A stretch of 64,000 nucleotides of DNA from Rhipidocladum racemiflorum. Lineage: Eukaryota; Streptophyta; Magnoliopsida; Poales; Poaceae. Positions 32,880 to 43,807 of the stretch are shown piece by piece. Made by a program: the position numbers and the translations under genes. Under the pieces are notes generated by a model, which saw only the letters and a program-made list of their open reading frames with translations, was not told the DNA's origin and did no database searches. Positions within the stretch are counted from its first letter, which is position 1. Each line of letters starts with the position of its first letter. The stretch is from positions 236,001 to 300,000 of the forward strand of contig JAYEVF010000049.1 of the NCBI GenBank assembly GCA_036346355.1. Reading direction: 5' to 3'.

Positions 32880-34084
32880 CTAGGCTTCCTCACCTTCCTC
32901 TTCTTCTACTTCCAGATGGAATAAACGTTTGCAGCGATGGCCCCTGGAGTAGACTTCGTCACAATTGTAACAAAGTCCCTTCGCACGCCTTTCTGCCAGC
33001 TGATCGGCCGTCAAGCGTAGGCGAGTTGGTGTCGAGGCCGTACTGCTTTGCGTGCTGGGCGATGGGATTGGCTGAGGAGGCTGAGCCAGTCCGCTTCTAG
33101 TTGCAGGCGTGGTGCACCGGCTGGTTATTGGTGCTTGAGACCTGCTGATGTTGGCCAAAACCGACGCCCCGCCGACAGGGTTGGATGCGGTCGGAGGTGC
33201 CGCTATATTTGGCGCGCTGGTGGTGCTAGAACCCACCCCGCGTCCCAAAGGAGCGTGCCCCCGGCTGGCGGTCGTCAACCCTTGTAGTGCCTCTGCAATC
33301 CATGCAACCTTTCTTGCCTCGGCCTCACGCGCAAAGCCAATGGCCTCCGTGAGATCTCGCGGCCGTTCGCGGCGCAGGTCCGTGCCTAGTGCTACTGAAA
33401 GCCTTGCCACGAAGGTTTCAATCTGGTCCGCTCTCCTCATTCCCGTTGTACGGGCGAGTAGCCTCTGGAATTGTCGGGCGTACTCATCCACCCCGCTTGC
33501 CCCTTGCTTGAGGTTAACCAGGTCCCCTAGAGGCCCAGCACTCGAATGACGAGTGAATCGTTGAACGAACGCCTCGGAGAAATCATCCCAAACGATACAC
33601 GGCTCTTCTCGTTGCCAGTTATCGAGAACTTCCTGCGCCTCTCCTGAGAGATGGAGGCCTGCTATCTCCACATATTCTTCTTTAGGAATTCGGTGGACTC
33701 GGAAGAACCGCTCACACCGGCGCAGCCAACCGAGTGGTTCGTCTTGTTCGTCGTAATCAGGGAGGTCGAAGCGTGGGGGACGCGGTGTCCACCGGCGCGC
33801 GTCCTCTTCTTCCCTTCCTGCTCCTCGTCGTCGTGTCTGGTTTGGTCCCCCCTTTCACGTAATGCATGTGCATGGATGAGTGGGGCTTCCTTCCGAACGT
33901 GAAAACCAGCAACCGCGTCGCTGGCTTCGGCCGTCATGGTCAGTGCTTCGTTGTTGCCTCCTTGCCCTGGTTCCGTGGCCGTCATCTTTCCTTTCATCAT
34001 CTTCATCATCTCCGCCATCTTAGTCTTCATTTCCTTCACATCTGACTCGAGAGCCATGACTCGATCTTCGAACGGATTTGCCAT
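32880..34084 (-). pseudogene. gag: Reina B gag
   Basis: The start is the ATG at 34084 (MANPFEDRVMALE), 33 bp from the LTR, with a helical Met/Lys-rich N-terminus. The retrotransposon Gag core is at 33671-33300 (EEPCIVWDDFSEAFVQRF, ALGTDLRRERPRDL), followed by a Ser/Thr/Pro-rich linker. The zinc knuckle CYNCDEVYSRGHRCK is near 32965. A single frameshift at about 33705-33715 splits the frame. The duplicated copy at 42878-43806 reads through this point in one frame, so the shift is recent or a sequence error. The protein would coat element RNA. Confidence 0.9.
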
Positions 34085-34116
34085 AGTCCTAGCACCCTCC
34101 GGCTCTGATACCAAAT

Positions 34117-34583
34117 TGTTACGAGCCGACTCGGAATGAGCTTGCTCGTAAGCACGGGTTCCCGGCCGACGGCTGGGTCGCAAACTGCTCGACGATGAAA
34201 TCGTCGCGACGGCTTGCGTCTTCGATACGTTGGCTGTTGTCGGAGCCACCGCCTGAGATTATATTTGTTGGCAAAACAAGCATGCCTTTTCTCTTGTATT
34301 CTCCCCCTTATATAATCGTTACAACTTTATGAATTGTCCTTCACGGAAACGGAATTGAAATTTAAGCTAACCAGCTCACGTTCGAAACTCACGTACGAGT
34401 TTTATTCCTAACTAACTTGGACTCCTGTAACCTTCCTATTCGGCTAGCAACGCAGCTCCCTCTCGCTTGGATGCTCCTTTTCGTTCGGACTCTCCTGTAG
34501 TCCCTCCGCCTGTTGTCTCTGCCGTCCGTGGCGGTCGCGGCATACACCGGACGTAGACCCGGTCGAGGGCTTGGCCCATAACA
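34117..34583 (-). repeat. Reina B 5' LTR with adjacent primer site
   Basis: 467 bp with TG..CA ends. The primer site (TTGGTATCAGAGCC on the minus strand, 34101-34114) lies two bases inside the element and matches initiator tRNA-Met. Confidence 0.92.
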
Positions 34584-34640
34584 TGCCCACATCAACTGTG
34601 CCGAAGACAAAGCAACAATGTCACCAGTAAGATGCACCTC
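34584..34640 (-). pseudogene. gag: Copia F gag, 57 bp fragment between two insertions
   Basis: Encodes the HLTGDIVALSSAQLMWA stretch of copia F Gag. It begins with TSD TGCCC of Reina B and ends with TSD ACCTC of solo LTR C. In frame order it links 37909 to 29072. Confidence 0.85.
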
Positions 34641-37600
34641 TGTGGAGACCCGGGTAATTAACCTAGAGTAATTAACCTCCGCATGGGCATTACCCTATGT
34701 TAATCACTCGAATCTCGTATAGTAGCTAGCAAAGTACCGGGTAGTCCAGTACTTTGTCAGGTACCATACCGTGTTCAGAATATTGCAGCAGAACAATAAT
34801 TAGAGACTGAACTGAAATATATTACATTCCAGCCATGCAGGGCTTACATGTCCATTACATAATTAGACATTGGTTCCAAGTACAACAAAATTTATATTAC
34901 AACGGACTCATCCCATGACGACCGTCCCAAAAGTAATCCTTTCTACCCGATCATCTAGTACTCTTGATTGTAGTTGTAGTAGGCATCTTCCTGGAGCTCC
35001 TGGTCCTGAGCGTTACCTTCAACCCACTCCTCAACGGTGGATCCATCAAGCTCGCCTTCTAAGCAGGGGGGATTATACAAGAGTGAGTACAACGTACTCA
35101 GCAAGCACTAATAGCAACATAATGACATGAATCTTTTCTCTCCTTTCCACATCTGTCCTTCCCTCAAACTTAGGTTTTTATTGAAATTAGGTTTTCTTTA
35201 AAGGTTGGCAAATTTTATTTTAAAATTGACTACTAGCACTTGTATATGAGACAGACTGATCTTCCGTAGCCTCCAATCCAGGAGACAGGCATGAATTCAT
35301 GATTTTAACCCTGCGCAGGTTTGTATCACTTTACCCATAGTGACCCTCCTCACAGAGGCCCCAGAACGTTTATCACTAATCCAGAAATAGATCTCCAACC
35401 TTGTTACTCGAGTCGTGAACTCCTTCCTTAGGCAGTCTCAATGACTCGCGGCTACTGATTGTACTCCGACGATCGATGCGTCGGCGATAACTCTACCCGT
35501 GGCTTCAAATATACCGCCATTTTCCGTGGACCTGTACCCCACGGGCCTCCCGGCATATCCCAGGGTACGCCATTTAAAACTTACCCAATGTGGAGATCTA
35601 AATCCTTCATAGGACAACCTTTTCTGATCGTTTCCACACACTATGGTTGATACTGCAATTATGGCTTAATGCCCAAGTGTAGTTTGTAATTCCTTATATT
35701 CTATCCTATGTAGAGGGCCCCACCGGCATGACAATCCTTCTCATCGGCACCCTCTACCCACCATAATAATAATACGACCACGGATTCTTCCGTGAACAAA
35801 CCAAATCCATTTCTTTCCGTGTCACATGACACCAAACCAATTTCATTTTTCTCAAACACATTTTCAACCGCATCCAATTTAAGGTTTTATTCTAACATAA
35901 GTTTTTTTTTCATGCATGAGTGATACACATAGTATACAGAAATCAATTTAAAAGACTTTAAACAAACATGAATCAAAGGGCTCTTGCCTGGAGTAGAACT
36001 GAAGTGTTCGACCTCGCTCGAACTGCTGGGGGGATGGTCTGACGGGTTCGACTCGAGACCTGACCATAATAAAGGAATTACTACGGCATCAACCAAACCT
36101 GCTACGGAAATCTATTCTCTACTGACAGCGTCAAACTAACTAGAACCCATTAACTACCCACATTTCAATTTATTTACAGCAATCCAACTAGCAATTACAA
36201 CTAGCACATTTATTATAACTAATATATTTTCTATTTGATTCAACCACGGCTTTTTGAAATTAAAATAGAAGTTTTTTTTCCTACGATTCATAATATCGTG
36301 ACTTACTTTACGAGGATCGCACAAAGACAGCCAGCTTTCTAATTTTCCCTCTTTTTTTCTTCCTTCTTTCTTTATCTCTTCTTTTCTTTTCTCTTCTTTC
36401 TTTTTCTTTTCTCTTCTTTTCTTTTCTTTCCTTTCTTTTTCCTCTCTTTTCTCTTTTTCCTCTCCCCTTTTCTTTTCTTGGCCCAACGCCCTGCCTCTTC
36501 GGTTTCTTGATAAGCCGCCGACTCCTCCTCGATCTCTCCTGGCGCACGGCGCATCCCTGGCGCACGGTGCCTCCCCGGCGACTCCCTCCGCCGCTTCAGC
36601 CGCCGCCGGGTGCTCCCCTTCCTCTCTCCCTGGCGACCCAACACCGCCTCCCCCTTTCAGGCGATGCCCCGCCGTAGCACCTCCACGCCAGTTCCCCTGG
36701 TTCCCTCTACTCCCCCTCTACTTCCTCCCGTCTAATCTCTACCTCCTCACTCCCTTTTCCCCTCATCTATGCTCCTACTCCCTGCTCTCCTCATGGCCGA
36801 ACCCTAGCTCAGCCTCTCCCTCCCCTACTGGTTGCGCAAGAACAGATACTATATCTCGGTTTCGTTTTGTCTATTTTTACCGGTTGCTTCTACCTTTGAT
36901 TGGTGATCTATTTGGTTCGTTCTATGCGCAGATAAGAACAGATTGCTACCGATCTAGTGATCCTGAGGGTTTCTATTTGGTTCTTGCACATTTTACTTGT
37001 TGCTATATTTTGGATTAAAATTTGGTCAGTGATGCTTGCTCTAGAGGGATGGCTAGGCATTGATCTAAGCAACCCTAGAGTTCAAAGCTGAGACCACTAG
37101 GAAGTAGCACTACTACTGCTATTAGGAACGGCTGTGCACCTGAGGAATTGGGGAGGGCTCGGTTGGGCTTGACGATGATGGTGCCGGTTCGGTTCTTGAG
37201 GGTTCTCCTTGCTTCGGTTTAGGACTCTCCTCCTGGCCCGGCTTGTGGTTCCTCCTCCCTCCGACACGGTTCCCATCTCCCCTTACGGCTCCTAGTGCTT
37301 GCTCTCCTTCTTTGTGGTTCGAGATCTTGCTTGGGGCTCCTCCATTTAGGGTTCTTGCCTTCGGTGGTTTGTTCTCTGGTGGTTCTTGGTTGGGGATGAA
37401 AGAACAAGAATGGAGAGGTTGCTTGCCTTTCTTTGGTGAGGGAAAGGTTAAATGGAGGCTGGTTGCTTCTTTGCTTGACCTATGGGTAAGAAGAGGGCAT
37501 GGCCCCTGAGACGTCTGACGTCTGCAGAGCCGGGAAGGCAGTGTTGGGCTTGACCGGTTGAAAGTGGGAAGGCCTGGGTGTTACTTGGTCAAATTTACGG

Positions 37601-37908
37601 GGTTACCAAGTTACCCTGTTGGCTCCTTTACCGAATTACTAAATGGTTCTACTAATACGGATACTCGCAATCCGAATCGGTATACACGATTGCCGAATAG
37701 CGATACCCGATCTAGCGAGAGGTGCCGACTCGCCAATGCAGTATCTCGGTGATCAATACCTGCTTTCTTGGGGTAACGGCAATCCCCTTTCTATCTCTAT
37801 TCGCTCTAATCGCATTTTAAAATTTTACGCAATTAGTTTACGTTAATTCTTGCACTAGTTACTCATTACTATTGTTATTTGCTTAGTTAATTTTTCTAGG
37901 TTATTACA
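34641..37908 (-). mobile_element. Solo LTR C of a Tekay-like gypsy
   Basis: 3268 bp from TGTGGAGACC to GGTTATTACA with a perfect TSD ACCTC (34636-34640 and 37909-37913). It has no internal domain or second LTR, so it is a solo LTR left by LTR-LTR recombination. Minus orientation is inferred from TGTAATAACC, similar to the TGTAACACCC start of Tekay LTR D. It contains a 105 nt pure pyrimidine run on the plus strand (36375-36479) and a GC-rich zone at 36500-36800. The Lys/Glu-rich ORFs here are by-products of the pyrimidine run. Confidence 0.85.
36343..36479. repeat. Long homopyrimidine/homopurine tract
   Basis: The plus strand is all C and T for 105 nt (36375-36479), with a further 31 nt before a single A at 36374. 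Copied at about 46035-46170 in the duplicate. Such tracts can form triplex DNA and cause polymerase slippage. Confidence 0.9.
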
Positions 37909-38245
37909 ACCTCCATGCTAGCAACCAAAATAGCAGAGGCACGAGCATCTTCATCAATCCATGTCTTGTGAGCAGATGGCGAGTGCGAAAAGACTCTACA
38001 ACATCGGTATAATTATCAATGATCTTCTAGCGAGCAGCATCATTCGCCTCCTTGGGAATAACAGGCGTAGCAGAGGGAGTTGGACGAGGCGGACAGGATA
38101 ATTCGCCGGTAAGAAACTCCCAAAGACGCTGACCACGCATGTGAAGGCACAAGTGAAGAACCCAATCTCGATAATTGAGACCATCAAAAATGATCGGGCA
38201 GCGAGGAACAGAAACAGTCCCCGAAAAACCAGAAAGTGATGACAT
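37909..38245 (-). pseudogene. gag: Copia F gag N-terminus
   Basis: The start is the ATG at 38245 (MSSLSGFSGTVSVPRCPIIF), followed by the copia Gag pattern FDGLNYRDWVLHLCLHMRGQ and LWEFLTGE. A frame break occurs near 38030, after which the words DVVESFR and a Met/Ala-rich end lead into the solo LTR. The full Gag is recovered only by joining 37909-38245, 34584-34640 and 28660-29072. Confidence 0.85.
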
Positions 38246-38925
38246 TTTTTTTACCGGAACCCAAACTTCTTAATCAGCTCTGATTAGAAAAGGCATGAGT
38301 TCCGATCATGCGCCTCTAGCCGAAGAAACCGAAGGGCCAAGACCAAGGCGGAGCCGGCGCGGAAGGAAGACATGGCGGAGCCGGCGGCAGGCGGGCGTTG
38401 ACGGTGAGGAGCACGGAGAAAGACAGCGGCGACTTGGCTCTGGCGATCCGGCTTCAGCAGTCAAAAAGGCGGCCTGGGCAGTCGATCGGTCGGAGAGAGC
38501 GCCGTTGGGCGAACAGGCCGCCAGAAGGCTCAACGTCGAGCGATCTCCAGGCGGTCGGCGTCAGGCGGACTCCGGAGCACAGAGGTCGGGAGGGCAAGCG
38601 GAAAAAGGCTGGGCTCCCGCCGACTTGGCTGGAGGCCAAGCGGAGAATACACGGCGGCGGTGGCAGCCACAGGCAGGCGAGCGTGAAGATGACGAAGACG
38701 GCGATGACCAGCGGCTTGACGGGCGAGATGCCAGCAGCGACTAATGGTGGCCGGAGAAGCGGACAAATCTGAAGACGCCGGCTTGGAGAATAGCGTCGCC
38801 GAACGCGGCGTTGGCCGACGAAGAGTGCGGACACGAGAGCCGATGGAACGGGTTGGGCAACCAGAGGCGACAATAGGAGTCGCCTAAAAACAAACCCTAA
38901 CCCTAAAACCTTAGCCCTGATACCA
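38246..38925 (-). other. Copia F leader and primer site
   Basis: The 680 bp between 5' LTR and gag is very GC-rich from about 38300 to 38900. It has overlapping open frames on both strands, none with a known domain. The primer site TGGTATCAGGGC reads on the minus strand at 38914-38925, next to the LTR. I treat the ORFs as composition effects. Confidence 0.75.
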
Positions 38926-39053
38926 TGTTATGAATAGCACTTGTATTCATCATGAGGCCAATGGGCCAGTATATATACATGTACACAAGGGTATAAAGGG
39001 AAAGCCTATATTAGGCAATATCTATACAAGGTATAACAGGATACTGTCTAACA
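38926..39053 (-). repeat. Copia F 5' LTR
   Basis: 128 bp, the same as 18180-18307. It is followed by TSD GCCAC at 39054. Confidence 0.93.
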
Positions 39054-39709
39054 GCCACATCTTCTGGTGCATACCTCGACAGTTGGGTAAACTTGTTGAG
39101 GTACTTGGAAACACTTTGGTTTCCCTGATGCAGCTTGCGAAACTCTCTTCATCTCAATAATACCCGTCAGTATGTGAGCCGCACGGAAAGCTTTAGTGAA
39201 TTCCTCCCAAGTGATAGCCTGGGCATCCTGATGGACCGCACAAAAATTATCCCACTAGTTTGCAGCTACACCTTTCAGTTGGTGGCTCGCATAAAGCACT
39301 TATAATCATTGCATTGAGCCAACCGGAGCTTCTTCTCTACATCTTTCAATCAGTCATCTGCCTCCAAGGGTTCAGCTGCTCCCGTGAAGGTAGGTGGTCT
39401 AGTTCTCATTAACTCCCCAAGTTTAGACTGGGGCAGCATCAATGGTGCTGCAGCTGGTGTTGGCTGTGGATTATTCACCATGTTTTAAGCCAGGGCTTGC
39501 AACAACTGAAGCTGCATTGTCATCATCTGTTGAATATCTGCCACTAGGGGTTGGAATGATGGCGGCGGCGGTGGCACTTGCTGCTCTGGCTGTTCTTGTG
39601 GTTCATGATCGTTCTGTTGTTCTTGTGGCACTGCCTGACCACATCCACGACCACGACCTCCTCTGTGACCTCTACGATCAGCTCCACGACCCCTTCCTTG
39701 GTTCTCCAT
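39054..39709 (-). pseudogene. gag: Element E gag N-terminus
   Basis: The start is the ATG at 39709 (MENQGRGRGADRRG), an Arg/Gly-rich beginning, then a Gln/Pro stretch (QEQQNDHEPQEQPEQ, then PPPPPSFQPL). The chromovirus Gag core follows with PPTFTGAAEP and LEADD near 39360, then fragments of RLAQC. In-frame stops occur from 39485 on. At 39054 it is cut by copia F and resumes at 18179. Confidence 0.8.
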
Positions 39710-40258
39710 CTGAAGCGACGGCCAGGAAAGGTTAGCAATAGATAAGAGGGAACAACTAAGATAGAAGACTAGGGAGATAGCTATTCCAAGGCAAAACAAG
39801 TAAATAATTTCTCTAACTTTAGATGTGATTGCAACGCAATGCCTAGGGCAAGTGTACAACACACCCGACACACAAGAAACAAAAATCCCAGATAAACGTG
39901 ACTAAACGTTACTAACTGGAAAAGGGGCAACCTACACTAACGTAACAGAGCACCATTAATTTAACCTATATGGAAGTCCTTTCGAGCACCTTCTCGACAC
40001 TTAATCATTCTAGCAGCTCCTTCACTGGTCTTGAAAGGTATGAAGCATCCTCTTGCTTTGCATCTTCACGAAAGGCTCGAGGCTTTGAGAAGTTTCATAA
40101 GATGAGATCAAATTGAACTTTCAAAATAATATCTCAGCAAACAAAAGGAGTAAGAACCTAAGAATAAGATGAGAGGGGACAAACTATTTAATGCCAATTC
40201 GTTGGTTTGTTTTAGAGAATAATTTTGAAATTATTCTAAAGACCATGCTAACTAAGGT
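39710..40258 (-). other. Element E untranslated leader
   Basis: About 550 bp between 5' LTR and gag with no coding signal. No clear tRNA primer match is seen next to the LTR end at 40259, where GGTATCAGAGC would be expected. The site has probably decayed. By contrast, element D has about 1.2 kb here with an extra reading frame. Confidence 0.6.
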
Positions 40259-40965
40259 TGTGATTTCCGAATCCGAACCCTATGTGTATAACTGCACTAT
40301 TCTCGGATCAAGCTAGTGCACATAGTGGAAACAGTGATAACACATCCATATCACGAATCAAATAATATTAAAACTCAAATAAAAGGTACCGGCCTTATGG
40401 TCGATGAATACAAATAAATAGCCACATGGCTTTAGTTCAATAAAGTAACAGCGGAAACAAAATAAATAATTACGAGATAAACCCATCCATGTGCCTAATA
40501 GGCAATCGAATGGGGTGCGCATCCTAGAATTCCGGATCTCCTTCATCAAAACTACAAGCATAGACAAAACTACAAGCATAGTACTCGTAGTCACCTTCTG
40601 CTTCTGCATTCTCTTCTGTGGAAAGTGGGGAATATTACAAGGGTGATTACACCACCGTACTATCAAGCGTTGGAAACTTAATGCATGATAACTGACATAA
40701 AACAATGTTTAACTTCAAATACCACTAGTAATTTCACAAAGCATCATTTGACAAATGTAGTTGTAATAATTGAAATTTAATATGACAACTGAACAGGTTC
40801 CAATCACCCGATTGGCTCCAACCGCCAAACCACAACCTGAGAGTTTCCATCTGCTCACGGATTCCCAAAACATCTTTTTCATTTAAAAACAAAACCATAA
40901 AATCTACAATGTGAAAGTGTACCTCGCATGCCCTTGACCATGGGCACAGCTACTTAAGTAGTTTT
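40259..40965 (-). repeat. Element E 5' LTR (partial)
   Basis: The LTR end (minus strand ..GGAAATCACA) is at 40259. About 707 bp are present before copia G interrupts it. It shares the layout of LTR D (two-base-change copies of CGAATCC, then a CTAGTGCACA box). The remaining LTR lies beyond the duplication. Confidence 0.65.
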
Positions 40966-41084
40966 TGTTAGAGATAGAGTCCTATTCCTTATTGGTTAGA
41001 GATAGAGTCCTATTCCTATTCCTATTCCTTTTGCTTATGTACACTATATATTGTGGCCATTGGCCCTCATATTGAATACAAGTG

Positions 41085-41765
41085 CTATTCATAACATGGT
41101 ATCAGAGCATAGGTTGAAACCCTAGCTCCAAGATTCTTCCGCTGCTGCTGCCCTCGGGAGGAACAATTTCTACTCTCGAGGGCGGCTATCTCGTGTGGGG
41201 GCGGCCACCTCGTCATCGCGCTTGTTGTCGCCGCCTTCTTTGCCATCGGCTTCCATTGCCACTCGGCAACAGCGAACCTCCGGCCGACCAGTCGCTTCCG
41301 TGATGCCGTCGACATGATCTCCATGGTTGTGCCATCTTCGGAGGTCTGCTGCGTGGGGACGAACTTGACCTCCTTCCACCACTCCTTGGTGTTCAAATCT
41401 GAAGGCGGCCCGTCGCGGGTGAGGCGGGGGCGAGGAGGCGCGCCGGCCGCCTTGCCGTTGGGTAGCGGGGGAGTGCCGCCGCCGCCGCCATTGCCAAGGG
41501 ATTCGTGCATCTCCGTGTCATTTGCCATTGCCGCTGCCCTCCTGGTGCGAGCTCTGCTCTTTCTTGGTGGTCTTCTCAAAGTGTGGCTCGGCCACCTCGT
41601 CATCGGATCGGCGCTCTTGCATCTCGGAATCGTCGCCCAGCGGCTCCTCCCGGCCGGACCCAGCTCTACTTGTCGCCGTCTGGACGAGCTCGCCGCTCGT
41701 GGATCGCCGCCGCCGCCCGTGGATCTGGTTCGGCCGCACCTCGTCGACTCGGTCAGCCCGTGCAT
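41085..41765 (-). other. Long ORF antisense to copia G leader
   Basis: A 226-codon frame on the strand opposite to copia G. Its middle (EWWKEVKFVPTQQTSEDG and WQWKPMAKKAATT) looks less biased than the Gly/Pro/Arg-rich rest. It has no domain I know and overlaps the LTR and primer site, so it is probably chance in GC-rich DNA. The copy near 63219-63957 is fragmented. Confidence 0.3.
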
Positions 41766-42399
41766 CCGCCGTCGTCGGGCCTCTGCCGTCGTCTTCTGCT
41801 CGAAGGCCGAGCGCTCGTGCTCCTCTCCGGCTGCCTACGCTTCGGCACCACATCTTCCGCCTTGCGGCGCGCTAGAAGAGCCGCCCGTCGCATTGGCTCC
41901 GCGCAGTCTCCATGCAGGCCGGGCCGGCTCACCGGCCTCTGTGCCCATGCTAACTGCTTTCGATCACGGTCGGCGCCCGACTCCCAGTAGCGGCTATCCG
42001 CGCCAGGCTACCGACTCCCGCTGGCCTCCTCTCCACTCCATTGTCCGACGGCTTTCCCAGCCTACCGCCTCGATTTAGAAGAATTCGTGTCTGAGGACTG
42101 AGGCCACTGAGTGCAACTGGACTCCAAACCAATCTCAAAGCCAGATTTAACTCCGGTTTTGGCTCCGGCCGGCTCTGGCTTTTCATCACGGCTCCTGTTT
42201 TCAGTTTATCAGCTCTTTTGCTCTTGCTCTTGGTTTGGCTCTTTCGTTGGCTTGGTGGCTTTTCGGGCTACTGCTTTTTAGTGCTACGGCTAGTAATTTC
42301 TAATATTTTTCTTTAGTCTTCCGTTGCGTCCATCCAAGTCTCTAGCATCCTGATTCTGTTGTCACTTGGCTCTTTTATCGGCTCGGCTCATTCTCTCAA

Positions 42400-42775
42400 C
42401 ACTTATTACCTCGGGTCGGCTCGTTTTGTCGGCTTCGTCGTTTTTTTTTCTTCGTCGACTCGGCCCTACCTTCGACTTTGGTTCGTCGATTTGGCTTCTT
42501 CGTCGACTTTTCTTCACCGACTCGGTTCTTTGTTGGCTGTTCTTCGTCAGCTCAACTCTGGTTAGCTTGGCTCGGTTCGTTTTATCGGCTTCGTTGGTTC
42601 TTCTTCGTCGACTCGGCCCTACCTTCGACTTCCGTTTGTCGATTTGGCTTCTTAAATCGACTTTTCTTCATCGACTCGGCCATATCTTCGACTTCGGTTC
42701 GTCAATTTGGCTTCTTCGTCGACTTTTCATCATCGACTGGGTTCTTCGTTGGCTATTCTTCGTCAGCTCGATGTT
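42400..42775. repeat. Degenerate TCGAC-rich tandem repeat in copia G
   Basis: About two and a half units of roughly 150-165 bp, each with TTCGTCGAC, CGACTCGG, TTCGAC and TTTGGCTTCTT words. Units start near 42415 and 42570, with a shortened one near 42683. The shortened third unit differs by loss of the first part. Confidence 0.75.
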
Positions 42776-42877
42776 TCAAGAGTTACATGCTACGACGGTT
42801 TCTTCAGGACTATGACTTTGGATTTTTCCCTTTTTAATTCAGTCCTTCCAAATGCAATGCTATTGCATACACCTTGC

Positions 42878-43806
42878 ATGCGGTCGGAGGTGCCGCTATA
42901 TTTGGCGCGCTGGTGGTGCTAGAACCCACCCCGCGTCCCAAAGGAGCGTGCCCCCGGCTGGCGGTCGTCAACCCTTGTAGTGCCTCTGCAATCCATGCAA
43001 CCTTTCTTGCCTCGGCCTCACGCGCAAAGCCAATGGCCTCCGCGAGATCTCGCGGCCCGTTCGCGGCCTTGGTCCGTGCCTAGTGCTACTGAAAGCCCTG
43101 CCACGAAGGTTTCAATCTGGTCCGCTCTCCTCAGTCCCGTTGTACGGGCGAGTAGCCTCTGGAATTGTCGGGCGTACTCATCCACCCCGCTTGCCCCTTG
43201 CTTGAGGTTAACCAGGTCCCCTAGAGGCCCAGCACTCGAATGACGAGTGAATCGTTGAGCGAGCGCCTCGGAGAAATCATCCCAAGCGATCCACGGCTCT
43301 TCTCGTTGCTAGTTATCGAGAACTTCCTGCGCCTCTCCTGAGAGATGGAGGCCTGCTATCTCCACATATTCTTCTTCAGGAATTCGGTGGACTCGGAAGA
43401 ACCGCACACTGGCGCAGCCAACCGAGTGGTTCGTCTTGTTCGTCGTAATCAGGGAGGTCGAAGCGTGGGGGACGCGGTGTCCACCGGCGCGCGTCCTCTT
43501 CTTCCCTTCCTGCTCCTCGTCGTCGTGTCTGGTTTGGTCCCCCCTTTCACGTAATGCATGTGCATGGATGAGTGGGGCTTCCTTCCGAACGTGAAAACCA
43601 GCAACCGCGTCGCTGGCTTTGGCCGTCATGGTCAGTGCTTCGTTGTTGCCTCCTTGCCCTGGTTCCATGGCCGTCATCTTTCCTTTCATCATCTTCATCA
43701 TCTCCGCCATCTTAGTCTTCATTTCCTTCACATCTGACTCGAGAGCCGTGACTCGATCTTCGAACGGATTTGCCATAGTCCTAGCACCCTCCGGCTCTGA
43801 TACCAA
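42878..43806 (-). pseudogene. gag: Duplicate Reina B' gag (N-terminal part)
   Basis: The counterpart of 33185-34110. The N-terminal frame (43806-43309) runs past the place where copy one is shifted and reaches the Gag core (FFRVHRIPEEEYVEIAGLHLSG). A stop replaces Trp after VLDN near 43309 (TAG for TGG). The zinc knuckle end is absent because the duplication starts inside the gene. Confidence 0.88.
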
Positions 43807-43807
43807 A

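Larger units (their letters stand above)
29073..34583 (-). mobile_element. Reina-like chromovirus (gypsy B)
   Basis: A complete 5511 bp gypsy element with 467 bp LTRs (29073-29539, 34117-34583) and TSD TGCCC (29068-29072 and 34584-34588). It has a PPT (CCAGGGGGGAGTGA) before the 3' LTR and a primer site TTGGTATCAGAGCCGG after the 5' LTR. The small size, short LTRs and chromodomain-like C-terminus fit the Reina lineage. Its two LTRs differ at few sites. It is inserted into gag of copia F. The part right of 33185 is repeated in the downstream duplication. Confidence 0.92.
18180..39053 (-). mobile_element. Copia F: short-LTR copia element with three nested insertions
   Basis: The LTRs are only 128 bp (18180-18307 and 38926-39053) and almost identical. 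The TSD is GCCAC (18175-18179 and 39054-39058). Without its insertions (Sire2, Reina B, solo LTR C) the element is about 4.9 kb. In minus orientation it reads LTR, primer site, GC-rich leader, Gag, zinc knuckle, protease, integrase, RT, RNase H, LTR. Gag reads continuously across the insertion points, which confirms the reconstruction. All frames are broken. The lineage may be Ivana/Oryco-like, but I am not certain. Confidence 0.92.
40966..42877 (+). mobile_element. Copia G: short-LTR copia, 5' part only
   Basis: A 131 bp LTR (40966-41096, TGTTAGAGAT..ATTCATAACA) with a TATATA box near 41047 is followed by a perfect primer site TGGTATCAGAGC at 41097. The LTR end resembles copia F LTR over the last 40 bp, so they are relatives in opposite orientation. 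Next comes a GC-rich leader (41100-42080), a region of degenerate TCGAC/TCGTC repeats (42400-42770) and no recognised Gag. The 3' end is missing because the duplication junction cuts it at 42877. It may be a non-autonomous form. Confidence 0.8.

Noticed and set aside
36154..36644. Lys/Glu/Arg-rich ORFs on the minus strand (also 45926-46337)
   Set aside because: They are direct translations of the homopyrimidine tract in solo LTR C and its copy, with no domain or conserved frame.
38295..38772. ORFs of 124-149 codons in GC-rich DNA (also 60620-61096)
   Set aside because: They lie in the leader of copia F, on both strands, and break apart in the duplicate. The composition explains the open frames.
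41314..42078. 254-codon plus-strand ORF in copia G
   Set aside because: Pro/Arg/Ser-rich, overlaps antisense and other-frame ORFs, no Gag motif, not preserved in the copy at 63.3-64.0 kb.
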